In this document: positions 10,501-22,482 of the stretch, piece by piece
Numbering within the stretch: the stretch's first letter is position 1
How the letters are laid out: each line of letters opens with the position of its first letter
Source: Chlorokybus atmophyticus
Taxonomy: Eukaryota; Streptophyta; Chlorokybophyceae; Chlorokybales; Chlorokybaceae
Reading direction: 5' to 3'
Assembly (NCBI GenBank): GCA_009103225.1
Contig: RHPI01003369.1
Coordinates: 317,500 to 381,499 of the forward strand
DNA length: 64,000 nucleotides
Translations under genes and position numbers: made by a program
Notes under the pieces: model-generated
What the model was told of the DNA's origin: nothing
The model's database searches: none
The model's input: only the letters and a program-made list of their open reading frames with translations

Positions 10501-13500
10501 TTTGCAGAATGAATGAACAAACTTTGAAGGCCGCCAGCTGCCATACAAGCTCTGATCCACATCCAAAACCTGCCACAATGAGTTAGCTCAGACTCTTGAC
10601 AAGACTGTTTGCCACGCATTGACAAGCCAAGGGCAGTGATATCTCAACTGAGAACGACAACAAAGTTGAAACAACACCTCGATGTCGACCAAGAATGCAG
10701 GTAGCTCCTCAAAGGCGCCAGATGAGGTGTCGCCGAGGCGCAGAGTGACCAAAGGCATGCTACTTGCGTCCGCTGCTGGATGGAAAGATGCCAGTGCTGC
10801 AGCCACTTTCCTCGCCCGCTGACTGAGATACTGATGCTTGAGCCGTCGCAATGCCCTGGTTTCAGCTTTCCTTTTGGACTTTAGACGCACATAGTCTTCC
10901 CAATCCTCTGCACAGGTACAAGCCAATCGATAGCCGTACTGACTCTTTGCATCGGTTCACAACAAGGGCTGCATGTGACACTATCAGAATCTGGTGTCCT
11001 ACCTGCCGGGATCTCCTCCGGTGTTTGACCCAACTCCACATTAACATCAAGCAACCTGGCAGCCTGTGCATGTTGGTTGAGTCAAACTTCCTATACACCA
11101 ATTTGCGCTGCATTGCAGTAAGAGCAGAGGATACTCCTGCTTGCTTACAGCAACAGCAGCAGCAGCAGCAACGGCAACAGCAACAGCAACAAAGCACCTC
11201 TGCTTCAAGCGACTTGAGCTTGCGTAGAAGCCGCTGCTGGCCTTCGCTCCCAACGTAGTTACCAAAGCTCTTCTCCACAATCCGCTGAGCATCCTTGAGA
11301 GACCTTCCCTTGAGCAGGTTGAGGGCCATTCCATAACTGACAGTGAACTGAGACTTCAGCGGTTCTGGACCTGACAGGAGTATCTTTGCAGCTTCCTCAG
11401 CTCCCTCAAATGGCGATTGCACAATAATCTGTAAAACAAGAAGTTTGTAAAACACGTTTGCGGTTTGCAGGGCAAGATTTGCAGTCTCATACATGTCACG
11501 AACCGCATGCCCCACGCTGTCAAGCCCGCGCCGCCCGGCTCGCCCGGCGATTTGCAACAGGGTGTTGCTGCCAAGCAAAGCATGGCCTTCGTTGGTGCGT
11601 TTGGATAGCGTGGATATGCACACCGCGCGCGCCGGCATGTTGATCCCCGCTGCGAGCGTCTCCGTGGCAAACACAACCTTCAAGAGACCACGCTGGAAAA
11701 GTTCTTCTATGAGCACCTTCCACGCAGGCAAACAGCCTGTACGCGAGATGTATGTGTCATTTCGCATTGTCACAGTTGCAAAGGAACTGAAACACAATGC
11801 CCAGCGCGAGTTACAGTACCAGCATGATGCGCTGCAATGCCCTTGCACAGTGCTGCTACATGCTCTTCCGAGCGAAGCGTCTCGGGTGCTCTTGACCTTA
11901 GCTCCTCCACAGCTTGTGTGATCTCTTCAATTTCCTGATGACAGTTATAACAAGCAAACAACACAGTTGAGTTGTGCAAGTTGCCTGCGACATGTTCTGT
12001 AAACTTCATGCAAACAACTGACTCTGCAACTTCCTTCCTTGATATACTTACCGCTGTGGATACCAGAGTATCATACTCAAAGGCATAATTGACGGCCTCA
12101 TCGCAGCCGCGGCGACTAAAGATGACGTAGATCGCAGGAAGCATCTGATTCTCCCGCAGCTGTGCCAAGACGTTCTCGATGTGTGGCACCTGCGTGACAC
12201 AGCAACACGCAGTATGTCATCACTCAAAGGCCTCAACTCATCTGCTGCGCAGTGCTAAACAACAAATGCATACTGAGCGACGCCTGTCAGATGCATCGCC
12301 CTGAGACCCATCCCGTGGAAACCACTGTTGTTCTGAAGCAGTTTCAAGGAAGGTAAGTCCAATAGTCACAAAGCTTGTACGAGGCAGCATACAAAACGCA
12401 AATACCAACGTGTGTTTGTGAGGCCGGAGTGCAGGCGGTTTCCATCTCTGTTAAGCAATGGTTGCAATCCACTGCGAGTCATGAAGTGCCACAGCAGTGG
12501 CACTGGCCTGTGCTTCCAGGTGATGCATTCTGCCGGCATGTGAACCTGCACAAGTGTTGGGCTGATGTACCAACTGATAAAAGATGACTAAAGAGAACTG
12601 TGTGTTCTGCGACTTGCCTGCTCAATCCAATGGGTCAGGTCATCTGCATTGGCAACTGTAGCTGACAAGCACAACAGCTGAACATGCTGCGGACAGTAGA
12701 TCACAGACTCCTGCACACACACAAAGAGTAAGATGCCCTACAGTAGTTGGACGTAGAGGCATAAGGCCTCGCATAATTTAAACCTTGCTTGCTGTGCCAA
12801 GCAACTTACCTCCCACACTGTGCCCCTGTCCACGTCGCTGAGGTAATGCACCTCATCCAACACAATCACGCTAACGTCCTTGAGCCTCTCATCAGCGCTC
12901 TCACCTCCCGCACTGCAACATCACAATGTTCATTAACCTTAGGTACCCCATGCCACAATGCATCAATGCACAGATGGGTGGTCTTTGCATGTTACGACTG
13001 TTGATGGTCGCATATAATAGCTGTCCAGTCAACTGGATAACACGCCTAGGAGGGAAGGGTTCCCACCTTGTATACAACATGTTGCGAAGGATTTCAGTCG
13101 TCATGATGACCAACGGAGCATCTTTGTTTACGGCTGCATCGCCCGTCAACAAACCGACATTCTTTTCGCCAAACAGCAACCTGCGCATTTGTTTCACATG
13201 AGGAAGGCAACCTTGATCTCAGATGGTCAACACGTACACAGGATAGCTTAAACACAACTGGCAAGCTATAAACCCTTCATGAGGGATTTGCTGCTGCAAT
13301 ACTACAAAACACAGCCCCGTTCCCTCACCTAAAGTCCCGTAGTTTTTGATTGCTCAAGGCCTTGAGTGGTGTTGTGTATATCATTTTTTGCCCGCAAGCG
13401 AGCGCGTCAACAGCTGCAGCCTCCGCAATCACTGTCTTGCCAGAACTGGTGGGTGCACTGACGACAACAGACTTTCCGCGGTGCAACACATCGATGGCTT

Positions 13501-14269
13501 TCAACTGCACAGCACAGCACACATGAAACTTGCTGCAAGTATTGTCCGCAAGTGCTTGAAGCTCAACCAAATGAAGGGGTGTGTATGTCAGTAGTACTAG
13601 CTAGACTCGTACAAGCTACATAATAAGTCGACTCTTGCTCAGTACACACTCGCGCACACTCGCGCACACACTGATAACCAGAGTTGTATGTGCGCGCTAC
13701 CTTGTTCTGTACGTGTGCATGTGCGTGCTCAGCAAGATGCCTGGGTCAGATTGGACTGACGGCGTAAATGACAAACTTGCGCATGACGCTGCAACCACAG
13801 TATAAGTTGACCATCATCTTCTGAGAGCACATGCATGCACCTGAAACTTGTCGAGTGGGAATGGAAACACTGAAGTGAGCTGTTCAGGTGAGAGAGGTGT
13901 GGACACTTGGCCGGCCTTGGCAAGTTCCAACAGCGCAAGGATGCGTTCTGGCATAGACGTGCTTGGTTGATCGTAATCCACAACATCCTGGACTGCCTCA
14001 GCTGTCGCCGTTGATGACAGCTCAGCTTCTTCCTTCTCGGCAAAGGCTGTGCGAGCCCTTGCCTCTGCTCGACGCGACCTTGCGCGCGGTCGGTCGGCAG
14101 CATTGCACACAACCACAGACTGCTTGCTACTCTTGCAGCTGCTTTTCCCTCTGAGTTTAAGAGGCTTTTGTTGTTCGTTGAGAGCAGCGGTACTATTACA
14201 GGGTTTGACACTTGAAGCATGTTGTTGAAGCACGGGACAGGCCGTCAAGGGCAAGCTTCGCATGGCCAT
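7578..14269 (-). CDS. ISE2: Chloroplast DExH-box RNA helicase ISE2
   Basis: ISE2 is a plastid SKI2-like RNA helicase; in plants it acts in chloroplast RNA processing and affects plasmodesmata. I traced 26 exons: 14269-13841, 13504-13329, 13180-13067, 12912-12810, 12710-12618, 12545-12410, 12332-12274, 12189-12052, 11934-11820, 11736-11504, 11428-11198, 11063-11003, 10907-10678, 10569-10523, 10435-10201, 10115-10033, 9929-9796, 9694-9609, 9492-9394, 9066-8983, 8915-8805, 8633-8488, 8394-8295, 8213-8142, 7917-7843, 7673-7578. They sum to 3,486 nt (1,161 aa; Arabidopsis about 1,171). A basic transit peptide precedes Walker A (APTSSGKT, ~160-167), DEVH (~259-262), LSATVANADDL, RPVPLLWHF, ATETLAAGINMPAR and QIAGRAGRRG. 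The C-terminus ends LMDRSPISELL, as in plants. An acidic insertion lies at about residues 727-775. One intron has a GC donor (12617). Confidence 0.95.
11150..11193. repeat. CAG/CAA trinucleotide repeat in ISE2 intron
   Basis: An interrupted run of CAG and CAA triplets on the plus strand lies inside the ISE2 intron between 11063 and 11198. Read in the gene's direction it is CTG/TTG and would encode poly-Cys/Ala if not spliced out. The flanking splice sites (GAG|gtgctt and a cacag acceptor) remove it. Confidence 0.85.
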
Positions 14270-15147
14270 GTGACAAGCACGGGAAGTGCTGCTTACGCCT
14301 GTTGCGCAAGGACAAGCAGGAGTTCAGTTGTATGATGGTGCGATGACATTCACTAACAAGCAAGGCATCACGTATTGAGTGATAAGCTCACCGCGCCACT
14401 GCGCGCAAAGTGTACACACGCAAGTCATATATATGACCAGAAGCACGCAAACACTGCGCAGACAGCTTGGTTTGCATACGTTAACACTAGCAGCTCGCTC
14501 AATTCCTCAACAAGCTAGCAAGCAAGCGTGCATGTTGCCATCCTGCAACGGACCCTGGACCGCATGTCGTCTTCTGTGTAGCTAAGTTGTATCCATTGTG
14601 ACTGGTGGCACTGTACACGCAGTCACAGCCTGGCATCGTCCGTCAATTGTTGCACATGTGAAAGAAGCTAGTACCAGGCTGGCTTGCGAGCATGTGTATG
14701 TGCAGCACACAAAGGGAACGCAGCGTGACGGAGCCATAGAAGGACGAGCTTCAATTCACTGCAAGTTCACGCAATTATACGAAACTAGTGTTACCTCTTT
14801 ATTGCAATTACAGTTCAACTTTCGCAAGAATGCAGTCCCCGCTCCCGTTGAAAGCAAGTGCTGTTTGTGCGCAAAGCGAGAGCACTGGCGCTTGCAGCAG
14901 ACGCCCTTCTTGATCCTTTTCTTGCCCACTCAAGCACCTGCCCTGCTCCTGCTCCTGGTCCTCCTCCTCCTCTTCGTTCTGCTTTGGGACGCCGTCAACC
15001 TCAGCCTGCTCCGCCTTGTCCTCCACCGCCGCCGCCTCGCCGCGTGAGCCTTCCAGTGGTCACTGCGGCTATGGTCACACACGCTGTGCTATGATAGAGA
15101 CAAGCTAGGCGGCGAAGGCGGCGGCGGAGGCGTAGCTTGTTGATCAG
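14270..15147. other. ISE2 upstream region, no supported gene
   Basis: This region holds the ISE2 5' flank. At 14808-15026 the minus strand has an open frame with a Glu-rich stretch (KQNEEEEEDQEQEQ), with no ATG and no clear splice partners. It could be a 3' exon of the uncertain gene to its right. The plus strand is open over the same bases as a Leu-rich frame. I cannot decide between them. Confidence 0.4.
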
Positions 15148-15752
15148 GTGTATGCGGCGAGCTTGGGCTTTGTGTGGACAAGCTTGAGTTGTGCTAGCAG
15201 CTTGAGAAGGTCAAACCTGCTGACAACTGATGGCAGCGCAGTGAGACACAGCACCAGCAGCAGCATGGCAGCACCAGCAGCAGCGTGTGGCAGTGGTGGT
15301 AGCTTGTGCTCCAGCTTATTAACAATCGACTCTGCAACTGTGACTTCGACGTTGAGGTCGAGAGCACGCAGCTTGGGCCCGTCTGCGCATCATGCAGCAG
15401 CTGGGCGCCATGACGAAGTTAACAGGAGAAGGCTCCACTCTGCTGGTACTTGCATGCCTTGCATGGAGCCTGTCAACTTGACAGCGTCAAGCAGTGTAAC
15501 AATACTAACATTTGCAGAAAGACTCCAATCTTGCACCAACCACCTATGCTTAGTCCCTTTCTGTACACAACTGTGTAGGCTGCTATGCAAGACGACCAAC
15601 TTTGATCGCTGCTACTTCAACACTCACTGCATGCTGGCAGGCTTCTGTCAGCGCAACAGGCTGGCAAACGGACGGGTCCAAGGATGGAAGACCTTGCATG
15701 GCTGCGAGCATCGGCAGTGCAGCGTGGTTGTGACCTGCAAGGTAAACAGTCC
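15148..15752 (-). CDS. Uncertain minus-strand gene with one membrane helix
   Basis: I do not recognise this protein. Two coding-like blocks can be seen. Block one, about 15752-15640, follows a good acceptor (ccttgcag) and ends at a good donor (GCA|gtgagt); it encodes a segment with LPMLAAMQGLPSLDP. Block two, from about 15389 to the TGA at 15148, encodes VTVAESIVNKLEHKLPPLP, a hydrophobic helix (AAMLLLVLCLTALPSVV) and a basic tail. The phases of the two blocks do not match directly, so an exon is missing, perhaps near 15460-15510. A start codon was not found. The plus-strand frame over block two also opens with an ATG at 15148, so the strand itself is not certain. Confidence 0.3.
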
Positions 15753-16148
15753 TTTGCGCACAGAGGCACACTCAGCGCATGTCATTGCGTCATCGGCATC
15801 AGTACAAGGAGTCAGTTGTCAAACAAACGTCAATGACTGCCTCATCCTTATTAGATTGGCTACAATCAACGAACAATTGCTTACAATCAAATGAGAAGCT
15901 GAACTGTTGGCTGTCTGCAGTCCACCACGCAGTCAGCTGGCAAGCTGGACGTGTCAAGGTGAGATGTCTTAAGAAGCTAGGGAGGCAGCTTGGCTGGTTG
16001 CACTTGAACAGAAATATAGCTGACTTTTGTGCGGAAGCATTGCTGCAGTGGCAATCGCTCTCTGCAGCAAGCTGGTGCATGTACACTTAGTTACAGAAGG
16101 TGTGCGCTGCGTAGCATGCTGAGGTTGGCTGGTCACAGGTGTGCGTAC
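15753..16148. other. Presumed 5' flank of the P-loop kinase gene
   Basis: No exon can be supported here. An upstream leader exon of the kinase gene may lie in this stretch, because its first recognised exon is preceded by an acceptor-like ggtcacag at about 16131-16138. Confidence 0.35.
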
Positions 16149-18146
16149 ATGGAAGATGGATATTCCATGCTTGCGGACCATTTGCTGAGCGTGGCTGCCA
16201 ACTTGCAATCGGGTACCAAGTAGGTTTCTCGTATCAAAGTGTTGAATGCATGTGTTGCACCAGCATGCTGCACATGCAAGATTTGCACGCTGCGCATCTG
16301 TCACGGCTACACAAGCACACGCACATCTGTCACTTGGCATGTGTTTACAGCATTCCGTACATATACAGTGCTAACAGCATACACACGCGTGCACACACGC
16401 AATCGTGCACACACACGCGCATGCACGCATGCGCTCACGTACAGATGTGCGTGCACGCAATTATATGCGCATGTGTGGCATATGGTGGCGTACATGTGCA
16501 TGCGCACACGTGTGCACGCAAAAACCTTGTCTGCAGTCATCGTTGCTTAAATTATCTTGCGCAGGTACTTTGTGGGCGTTGCTGGCGTGCCTGGCTCAGG
16601 CAAGAGCACCACTGCACAGGATGTCACAAAGTTGCTGAACACTGCTACGAAGAGCTCGATGGCGGTCAACGTGCCAATGGACGGCTTTCATTTTTATCGC
16701 CATCAGCTAGACGCGATGCAGAATCCATCAGAGGCACACAAACGAAGAGGAGGTACATATGTAACACAACACGCACCTTTATGCTCTCTTAACTATTGAT
16801 TTCGGAAATTGTCTTACTCGTGCAACTTGTCGTTATCCGTGTAATTTGGCAATGTTGTAAAGGTTTGTTTCTGTACGTGCTGTGTTTCCATTGCAGCACA
16901 TTGGACATTTGATGGCGAACGCTTTGTGTCGTTTCTTCAGCAGCTGCGCATGCAGGTGCATCTCATTGCAGATGCACCTGGGTACATGTACTGAAAGTGT
17001 GGGTCAATATCGTCTACGACAGGGCAGCGGGCGGGCCCCTTCTTTTGACCATGCAGTGAAGGATCCTGTTGAAGACAGCATTGCTGTTCTGCCTGAGTAA
17101 GTGAACAACACGCACAGCTCACTGAGTAGAGCAGAACAGTTCAAACTGCACATCACGCGCTATACTGTTCATGTGGACAGTGTGAGATGCGTCAGTTGTT
17201 TGTCGTGCCCAACTGGCCGCATGTGTAGCAGATAAAAGTTGAGTCATTTATTTCACCTTGATTAAGAACTTACGACTGCATGCACAGCATAATCAATTGC
17301 ACAAGCTTGCATTTTGTCACGCATGCAACAGGCACGTGATGCTAGATTCGCGTGCTGAGCGCATGTGCATCTTCGCAGGCATCAAGTGGTTATTGTGGAG
17401 GGGAACTATTTACTTCTGGACTTCGTGCCATGGTCGCAATTGGCTGAGTTGTTTGACGAGACTTGGTAAGCCATTCTGCGCCACAACAGCGCACAAAAGT
17501 CTCGGGGACAACATAATGTGACTTCTCGTTTGCATGTATGCAGGTTTATGGATTGTGACATGGATGTCGCCATGGACCGCGTGAAGAAGCGGCACCTTGC
17601 AGCAGGTAGTTGTTGTGCGGCATGCCTGTTTTTGCCACTCTGAGTTCACATGTCAGCTTGTAAGGGGACAGCTGGCAGTCTTGCTGTCTGTTCTCAGCCA
17701 CTCAGCGTGGCTAGCTGTGGCCATGCACCATGTTCATTCCAGCTTAGCTCACGTGCTGTGGTTGTATTAGCACAGGATGGTGACTCTACAGTATATATAG
17801 TACTATCTGTACTACACAGTGATTGCTCATATGGTGCTGTGACTTGTCTGTCAGGCCTTGGGAGTAATGAAGACGAGGCATGGCAACGGGTACGTTTGAG
17901 CATGCCTAGATTCAACCACCTTTGTCAATTGCAACACAGTGGACGGTGCTTCTGGCCAGGCTTCAAGACATTCATGCCTCACTGTGTTCGCACCAACGTA
18001 CCATTTCGCATTAGTGCTCATCGCGCTAGCAGCGCTAATTGAAGTGTTGGTTTCAGGTGTTGAACAATGACAAGCCCAATGCGGAGTTGATTGTTGCAAC
18101 AAGGCATCGCGCAGATTTAGTTGTTCCATCACTGCCATTCAGATGA
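16149..18146 (+). CDS. P-loop kinase, phosphoribulokinase/uridine kinase family (At1g03030-like)
   Basis: This family of small P-loop kinases phosphorylates nucleosides or sugars; the true substrate of the plant members is not known to me. Eight exons (16149-16219, 16565-16752, 16897-16955, 17023-17096, 17379-17465, 17544-17605, 17855-17889, 18057-18146) give 221 residues in phase. Walker A is GVPGSGKS (about 31-38). MDGFHFYRHQLD follows, then AHKRRGAHWTFD, SFDHAVKDPVEDSI, VVIVEGNYLLLD, DETWFMDCDMDVAMDRV and a C-terminus NDKPNAELI..RADLVV, all in the order of Arabidopsis At1g03030. The ATG at 16149 is the first in frame after an acceptor-like site, so an upstream leader exon is possible. The donor at 16956 lies in a perfect hairpin. 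The first intron is rich in CA/TG. Confidence 0.88.
16375..16520. repeat. CA/TG alternating tract in kinase intron 1
   Basis: Alternating purine-pyrimidine sequence with ACAC, GTGC and GCATGC words fills much of the intron between the exons ending at 16219 and starting at 16565. Confidence 0.8.
16953..16980. repeat. Perfect hairpin spanning a 5' splice site
   Basis: CAGGTGCATCT (16953-16963) and AGATGCACCTG (16970-16980) are exact reverse complements with a six-base loop. The exon 3 donor (CAG|gtgcat at 16955/16956) lies within the left arm. In the pre-mRNA the 5' splice site would be base-paired. Confidence 0.9.
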
Positions 18147-18713
18147 TATGTGAGGTGCCATTGTCGCAGTATGCCATAATTGGCGCGGTTGTACTGCAGC
18201 GAGTATTCTTAGCGGACTACAAGTACACAGCAAGTCGTCTAGTCCTTGAGCATGCATCATGCGCACCCAAGCCTGCCGACCATGGAAGCTATAATTGACA
18301 TGCGCTAGCAGCCCTCAGCCTGCCTCCTTGACGTGCGCATACCCATGGCTGTTAAAATTGTGTACATGCATGTGACCAACAACTCATGGACAGCATGCGC
18401 GGCTGTCGCTGTTGAAAGCCATGTACTCTATTCAACATCAGTAGCATTGTCCCCAGCAGGACATGGGTTAAGAGAACTATTGCCGTACACCAGTGACAAC
18501 GCTGTGTGCGGAAGTTAATAAGACTGTTGCATGCATGCAATAGATGCTTGTGCACTGCGCTGCCGGAATGCAAGCAACGGATGCAACACACATGATGCTT
18601 GCTGGTTCATTAGTCAGCATACCAATTCAGTCAATCAACTAATCAAGCAGCCAATGACCTAGACTAGTAACTAAATAGCTGAGAGCAGCAGAAATGCTAC
18701 TAATTACATTGCT
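18147..18713. other. Intergenic, convergent 3' ends
   Basis: This spacer lies between the kinase stop codon and the hydrolase stop codon. I see no gene in it. Confidence 0.6.
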
Positions 18714-21209
18714 CTAGGCTGGGGACGTGACCTCTGCCCCATTGCTGGTGACAGCTTCTCTTTCATGACTCAATAGCTCACGGGACACCTCTCTGCGCTG
18801 GAGCTGGGCCATGAGCACTGCATTGATGAACTCGATTACCACGCGATCGCTCCAAGGTTCACCAAATGGCCCGTCTGGCCCTGCGCACCAGCCAAGGTGG
18901 CCGCCACCAGGACTCACGCCCAGGATGGTGTTGGGATTCGCCTGATGTACGCACGTACGATACAGGCATGTGTTTGCGGACGATGACAGCGAAAGTCGCA
19001 TTGTTTTCATACAACATAGTTTACAAGCATAAATGACCAAGATGAACTATGCTTGGCAAGTCATGGTGTGCGCGGTACCTCAATGGCCTCGATTGGTGTG
19101 CCTTCAATAGGTGCAATGGGGTCGTTCTCAGCCTGTATGCACAAGTGATCAGGCTGACGTAGACCCGCCCATTTGGCACATGTTCATGTCCATGCACAGA
19201 CAGAATGACAACAACGCAACAGTAACCCAAAGAAACATGCACAGGCAGTTCATGTAACAAGCAACATAAACAAGCGGGCTAGAGGTGCATCAGCTCTAGT
19301 ATACCTGTAGGCACAACAGGGGTATGCGAATATTTGGGATTGCATGCTTGCTGCTTGAATCAGCATAGTACTCAGCAACAGAAGAATACCCAAAAGACAC
19401 TGCGCAGCAGCAGATGAGGCGTAAGCACAACCAGGCACAATGCCTGGCAAGCACAGCCTGCATATAACTATTGCTGCTGTAAGTTTTTTGGCTTCGACCA
19501 ACTCACCTCTGGTAATGGCGTCATCAAAGTCGCGTATCGACCTGCAGGTTAAGGCCTTCTGCACGTCAAAATCCCCTGTAACACCTTGCCACAAGTCCAA
19601 GTGCCTGCGTTACAAAGCTCTGAGAGCACCTCCCACCAATGCATGCCATGAGCGGGTTGTGCACTGAGGTACGATTGTAGGTTGGGCAGGGTATCAGTCT
19701 CATACCATCAGAGCGGTACAAAGTATTGTCATACTGCAGATGAATAGTAACCTACTGTGTAAAGATGTTCCGCAAGGATCTAGCCAGTCGCCTGTCGTAA
19801 ACCTTGTTAAAGCCAACTTGAAAGCCCGCATCAGCTAAGACCAAGTCAAATGGATTGCACAAACTAACGGCCGCCAGCAACGGTGTGCGCTCGCCTTCCT
19901 GTGAAAGGTACATAGGTACAGTATTCTATCAGCAAAGCGACATAGATGAACAACACTGTTACCGGAGTAAAATGACTAGCTCGCGCTCCTCAGTACAGCC
20001 TGTAACAAAGACGTATAGTTTACCTGTCCCAAGTACCTGGTGAGTATGTTTGCACCCAAAGACCACCCGACGGCGATCAGGGGCGCATTGGGAAACAGCC
20101 CCCGCACGTGCCGCAGCACGCCCCTCAGGTCCTCAGTGAATGATGCAGAGTAAAACTGCCGCATACCACACCAAGGTCAACCGAGAGATATCACAAACAC
20201 ACAACCACGCAGAGCTGCAAGCAGAGCTGCGAGTGAACACCCGGCAAACATCCGGTGCACACCTGAGCAGTGGTGACGGGCGAGTCCGCGCAGCCCCTCG
20301 AGTTGAATACAACTGCACGATAGCCATTGTCTTGCGCCACTGCAACTTGATGACGAACGTACGCATCGTGGCTGCCGCCGGTCAAGCCAGGCTGCATGCA
20401 AACATGTTACTACTGGCCGTGAAATACTACATGGATGCACAGTTGCATGTCATATGGGCGTACCAACAGTACAAGCAGGGGTGCCGTATCGGCAACATCC
20501 ATCCATATGGACCGAAACGTGTCTTCCTCCGAAGGCCAGTCAAGCGCCACAGTGCCGCCATCTGGCATGGTCAGGCACTCACGCCTGTACACGACAAGTA
20601 TAACTCACGTTATGCATGTCATACGCACACACAGCAGGTGCGGTGCTTGGTCAAGCACTCGTGTAAAGGTGCAACACCTGCATGCACTGAACACGACAAC
20701 ACCTAAGTAAAATGTGTGCTGCAGTTGACTAGACAAATTGACTGGACTTGGCTGTACAATTGGAGGCTGCAAGTCAATCGAACTAAGTGACCTTTTTGCA
20801 ACCAACATTATGTGAAATTATGTGAAAAAGTGTGCGAGTATGCTGTGGCAGCACTGAGACTGCGATTCAAGTGTGGACAATGTTGTACACAGTGCCCTCA
20901 TTGGTGAAATGAAAAAACCCCACCTGTAGCGGATGTGGGGTCCCTGTCTGAACAAAGCAGCAGCAATGGTCTCCACGTGTCGGTCAGCCAGCCCAGGGAA
21001 CGGGACATAGCGCCTGCGCACGAGGGAGGGCATCTTGCCCAAAACTGCGCGGTTGAATGCAGTCGGGGCTGCATGGATCGCAGGGTACTCAGCAGCCGCT
21101 TTTCGCCGTGCACTGCGGGAATCATCAAGTCTTAAGGCCTGGTTACGCACGCAAACATGCAAGTACAATGCCTGAAGAGACTAGTGCAACTCACTGTCAC
21201 AACCAGCAT
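18714..21209 (-). CDS. Alpha/beta hydrolase, EMB8/ABHD1-3 family
   Basis: Members of this family are membrane-associated alpha/beta hydrolases acting on lipids or esters; the substrate here is unknown. Exons: 21209-21195 (tentative), 21138-20924, 20584-20464, 20391-20263, 20155-20024, 19898-19756, 19604-19507, 19399-19305, 19132-19079, 18941-18714, summing to 1,230 nt (409 aa). The sequence shows the family pattern RYVPFPGLADRHVETI, MPDGGTVALDW, PGLTGGSHDAYVR, FNSRGCADSP, the nucleophile elbow VGWSLGANIL (GXSXG Ser), NPFDLV, SIRDFDDAITR, YYADSSS, the Asp-bearing AENDPIAP and the His-bearing GGGHLGW. That completes a Ser-Asp-His triad. The five-codon first exon fits in phase and has a good donor, but it rests on splice logic only. 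The expected N-terminal membrane helix is not seen. Confidence 0.9.
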
Positions 21210-21473
21210 GCTCAAACGGTGGTATCAGCAGAGCATGCCACACAAAGTTGCATACGCCCATCCAGGCTGCACTGTGCACTGTCGCTGTCTCCTTGGTTTC
21301 TTCGTTGTTGTGAGACACACAAGTGCAGGCCAGAAGTCGGCACCGGCGCACACAACTTGGGACTTGCCCACTATGCAACACACGTGGACAACTACGTCCA
21401 CAAGTCGGTGGTGGACAATCCAGCCCTACTACCCCTTGCAATGGACCATGCCGCATTGCGCGCGCGGGTGAGA

Positions 21474-21718
21474 GGGGGGGGAGGGGGGGGGGGGGGGGGG
21501 GGGNNNNNNNNNNNNNNNNNNNNNNNNNNNNNNNNNNNNNNNNNNNNNNNNNNNNNNNNNNNNNNNNNNNNNNNNNNNNNNNNNNNNNNNNNNNNNNNNN
21601 NNNNNNNNNNNNNNNNNNNNNNNNNNNNNNNNNNNNNNNNNNNNNNNNNNNNNNNNNNNNNNNNNNNNNNNNNNNNNNNNNNNNNNNNNNNNNNNNNNNN
21701 NNNNNNNGGGGGGGGGGG
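21474..21718. other. Assembly gap inside a poly(G) tract
   Basis: G-runs flank 204 unknown bases (21504-21707) on both sides. The tract may be longer or shorter than shown. The gap lies upstream of the hydrolase gene and of the reductase gene. Confidence 0.95.
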
Positions 21719-22191
21719 AGCGTGCATGCATGCGTGTAATATAGTCAAGACTGCTCTAGGAGGTGTGAAGCCAAAAGACAGTACTACCTGTACTACAACA
21801 CTGGACTAGGCTGAGGAGAGGCGCACACCCGCACTGTCTCTAGACATGTGTTATATCTCCCGAGGCACGGATGTTCAACCAAAGAGCACAAAAGTATGTA
21901 CACGTTGACACGTGATGTCTGAGACAGCTTACCAAACCGTTTCACGCATGCACCTGACGTTGCTGTTGTATGCTTGTGTCACGTAACGATATTGACAAAA
22001 GTTACGTCAGTGACGATGACACTTGCACAAAGCAGTCCCCATGCTTACCGTGATGCACTGGTACGCTGTCCGCTGGTTGAGCGAAAGCAACAGCAAGCAA
22101 AGGGTTGACATGTACATCGCCACATGGCTGCTTGACAAGAAGCAGCCAAAGCAGCCACGCAACAATCAATTAGGTGGCTATGAAGTCAGAA
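21719..22191. other. Intergenic, no gene seen
   Basis: This stretch follows the gap and leads to the GC-rich 5' region of the reductase gene. No open frame has family resemblance or splice support. Confidence 0.5.
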
Positions 22192-22482
22192 TTACTTGCT
22201 AACAACAGCCGCAGCGGTTGCGGCAGCAGCGCCAGCAGCAAACAGCAGGGCGGCAGCGGAAGCGGAGGCAGAGCATCTGGTGGCTGTGCGCACCGGCAAC
22301 CTGAGGCTCCTCCTCCGCCTCCTCACAGACGGCAACAGCAGCTCCGCCCCCGCAGCTCCTCTTCCTCCTCCGCTGGCCAAGCAGCCATCTTTGCCGCTCC
22401 CTAACCACACTGACGACAACGATGAGGCGGGGGACAACCTTCCCGCCACCGTCACCGCCGCCGCCGCCGCAGCAGCGGCCAT
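22192..22482 (-). CDS. Possible small Ala-rich protein, divergent from the reductase
   Basis: An ATG at 22482 opens a 96-codon frame ending at 22192. It begins with an Ala-rich leader, has a basic middle (VRRRRRSLRL) and ends in an Ala-rich hydrophobic segment with VVSK. The layout resembles a tiny plastid-targeted membrane protein. The region is built from GCN repeats that keep several frames open, including one on the plus strand, so it may be only the GC-rich 5' flank of the reductase gene, whose ATG is 60 bases away. Confidence 0.2.
   Translation of the reverse strand: MAAAAAAAAVTVAGRLSPASSLSSVWLGSGKDGCLASGGGRGAAGAELLLPSVRRRRRSLRLPVRTATRCSASASAAALLFAAGAAAATAAAVVSK

Noticed and set aside
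10862-11848. Long minus-strand frame with a poly-Cys stretch
   Set aside because: It is ISE2 exons read through their introns; the Cys run is the CTG/TTG side of an intronic CAG repeat with good flanking splice sites.
14598-15047. Plus-strand Leu-rich 'membrane protein' frame
   Set aside because: The Leu run is the complement of a GAG-rich stretch, and there is no splice support or family match.
19541-19575. Extra splice sites inside a hydrolase exon (tgcag and ttacag)
   Set aside because: Reading straight through keeps the conserved GDFD...SIRDFDD segment in frame, so these AGs are not acceptors.
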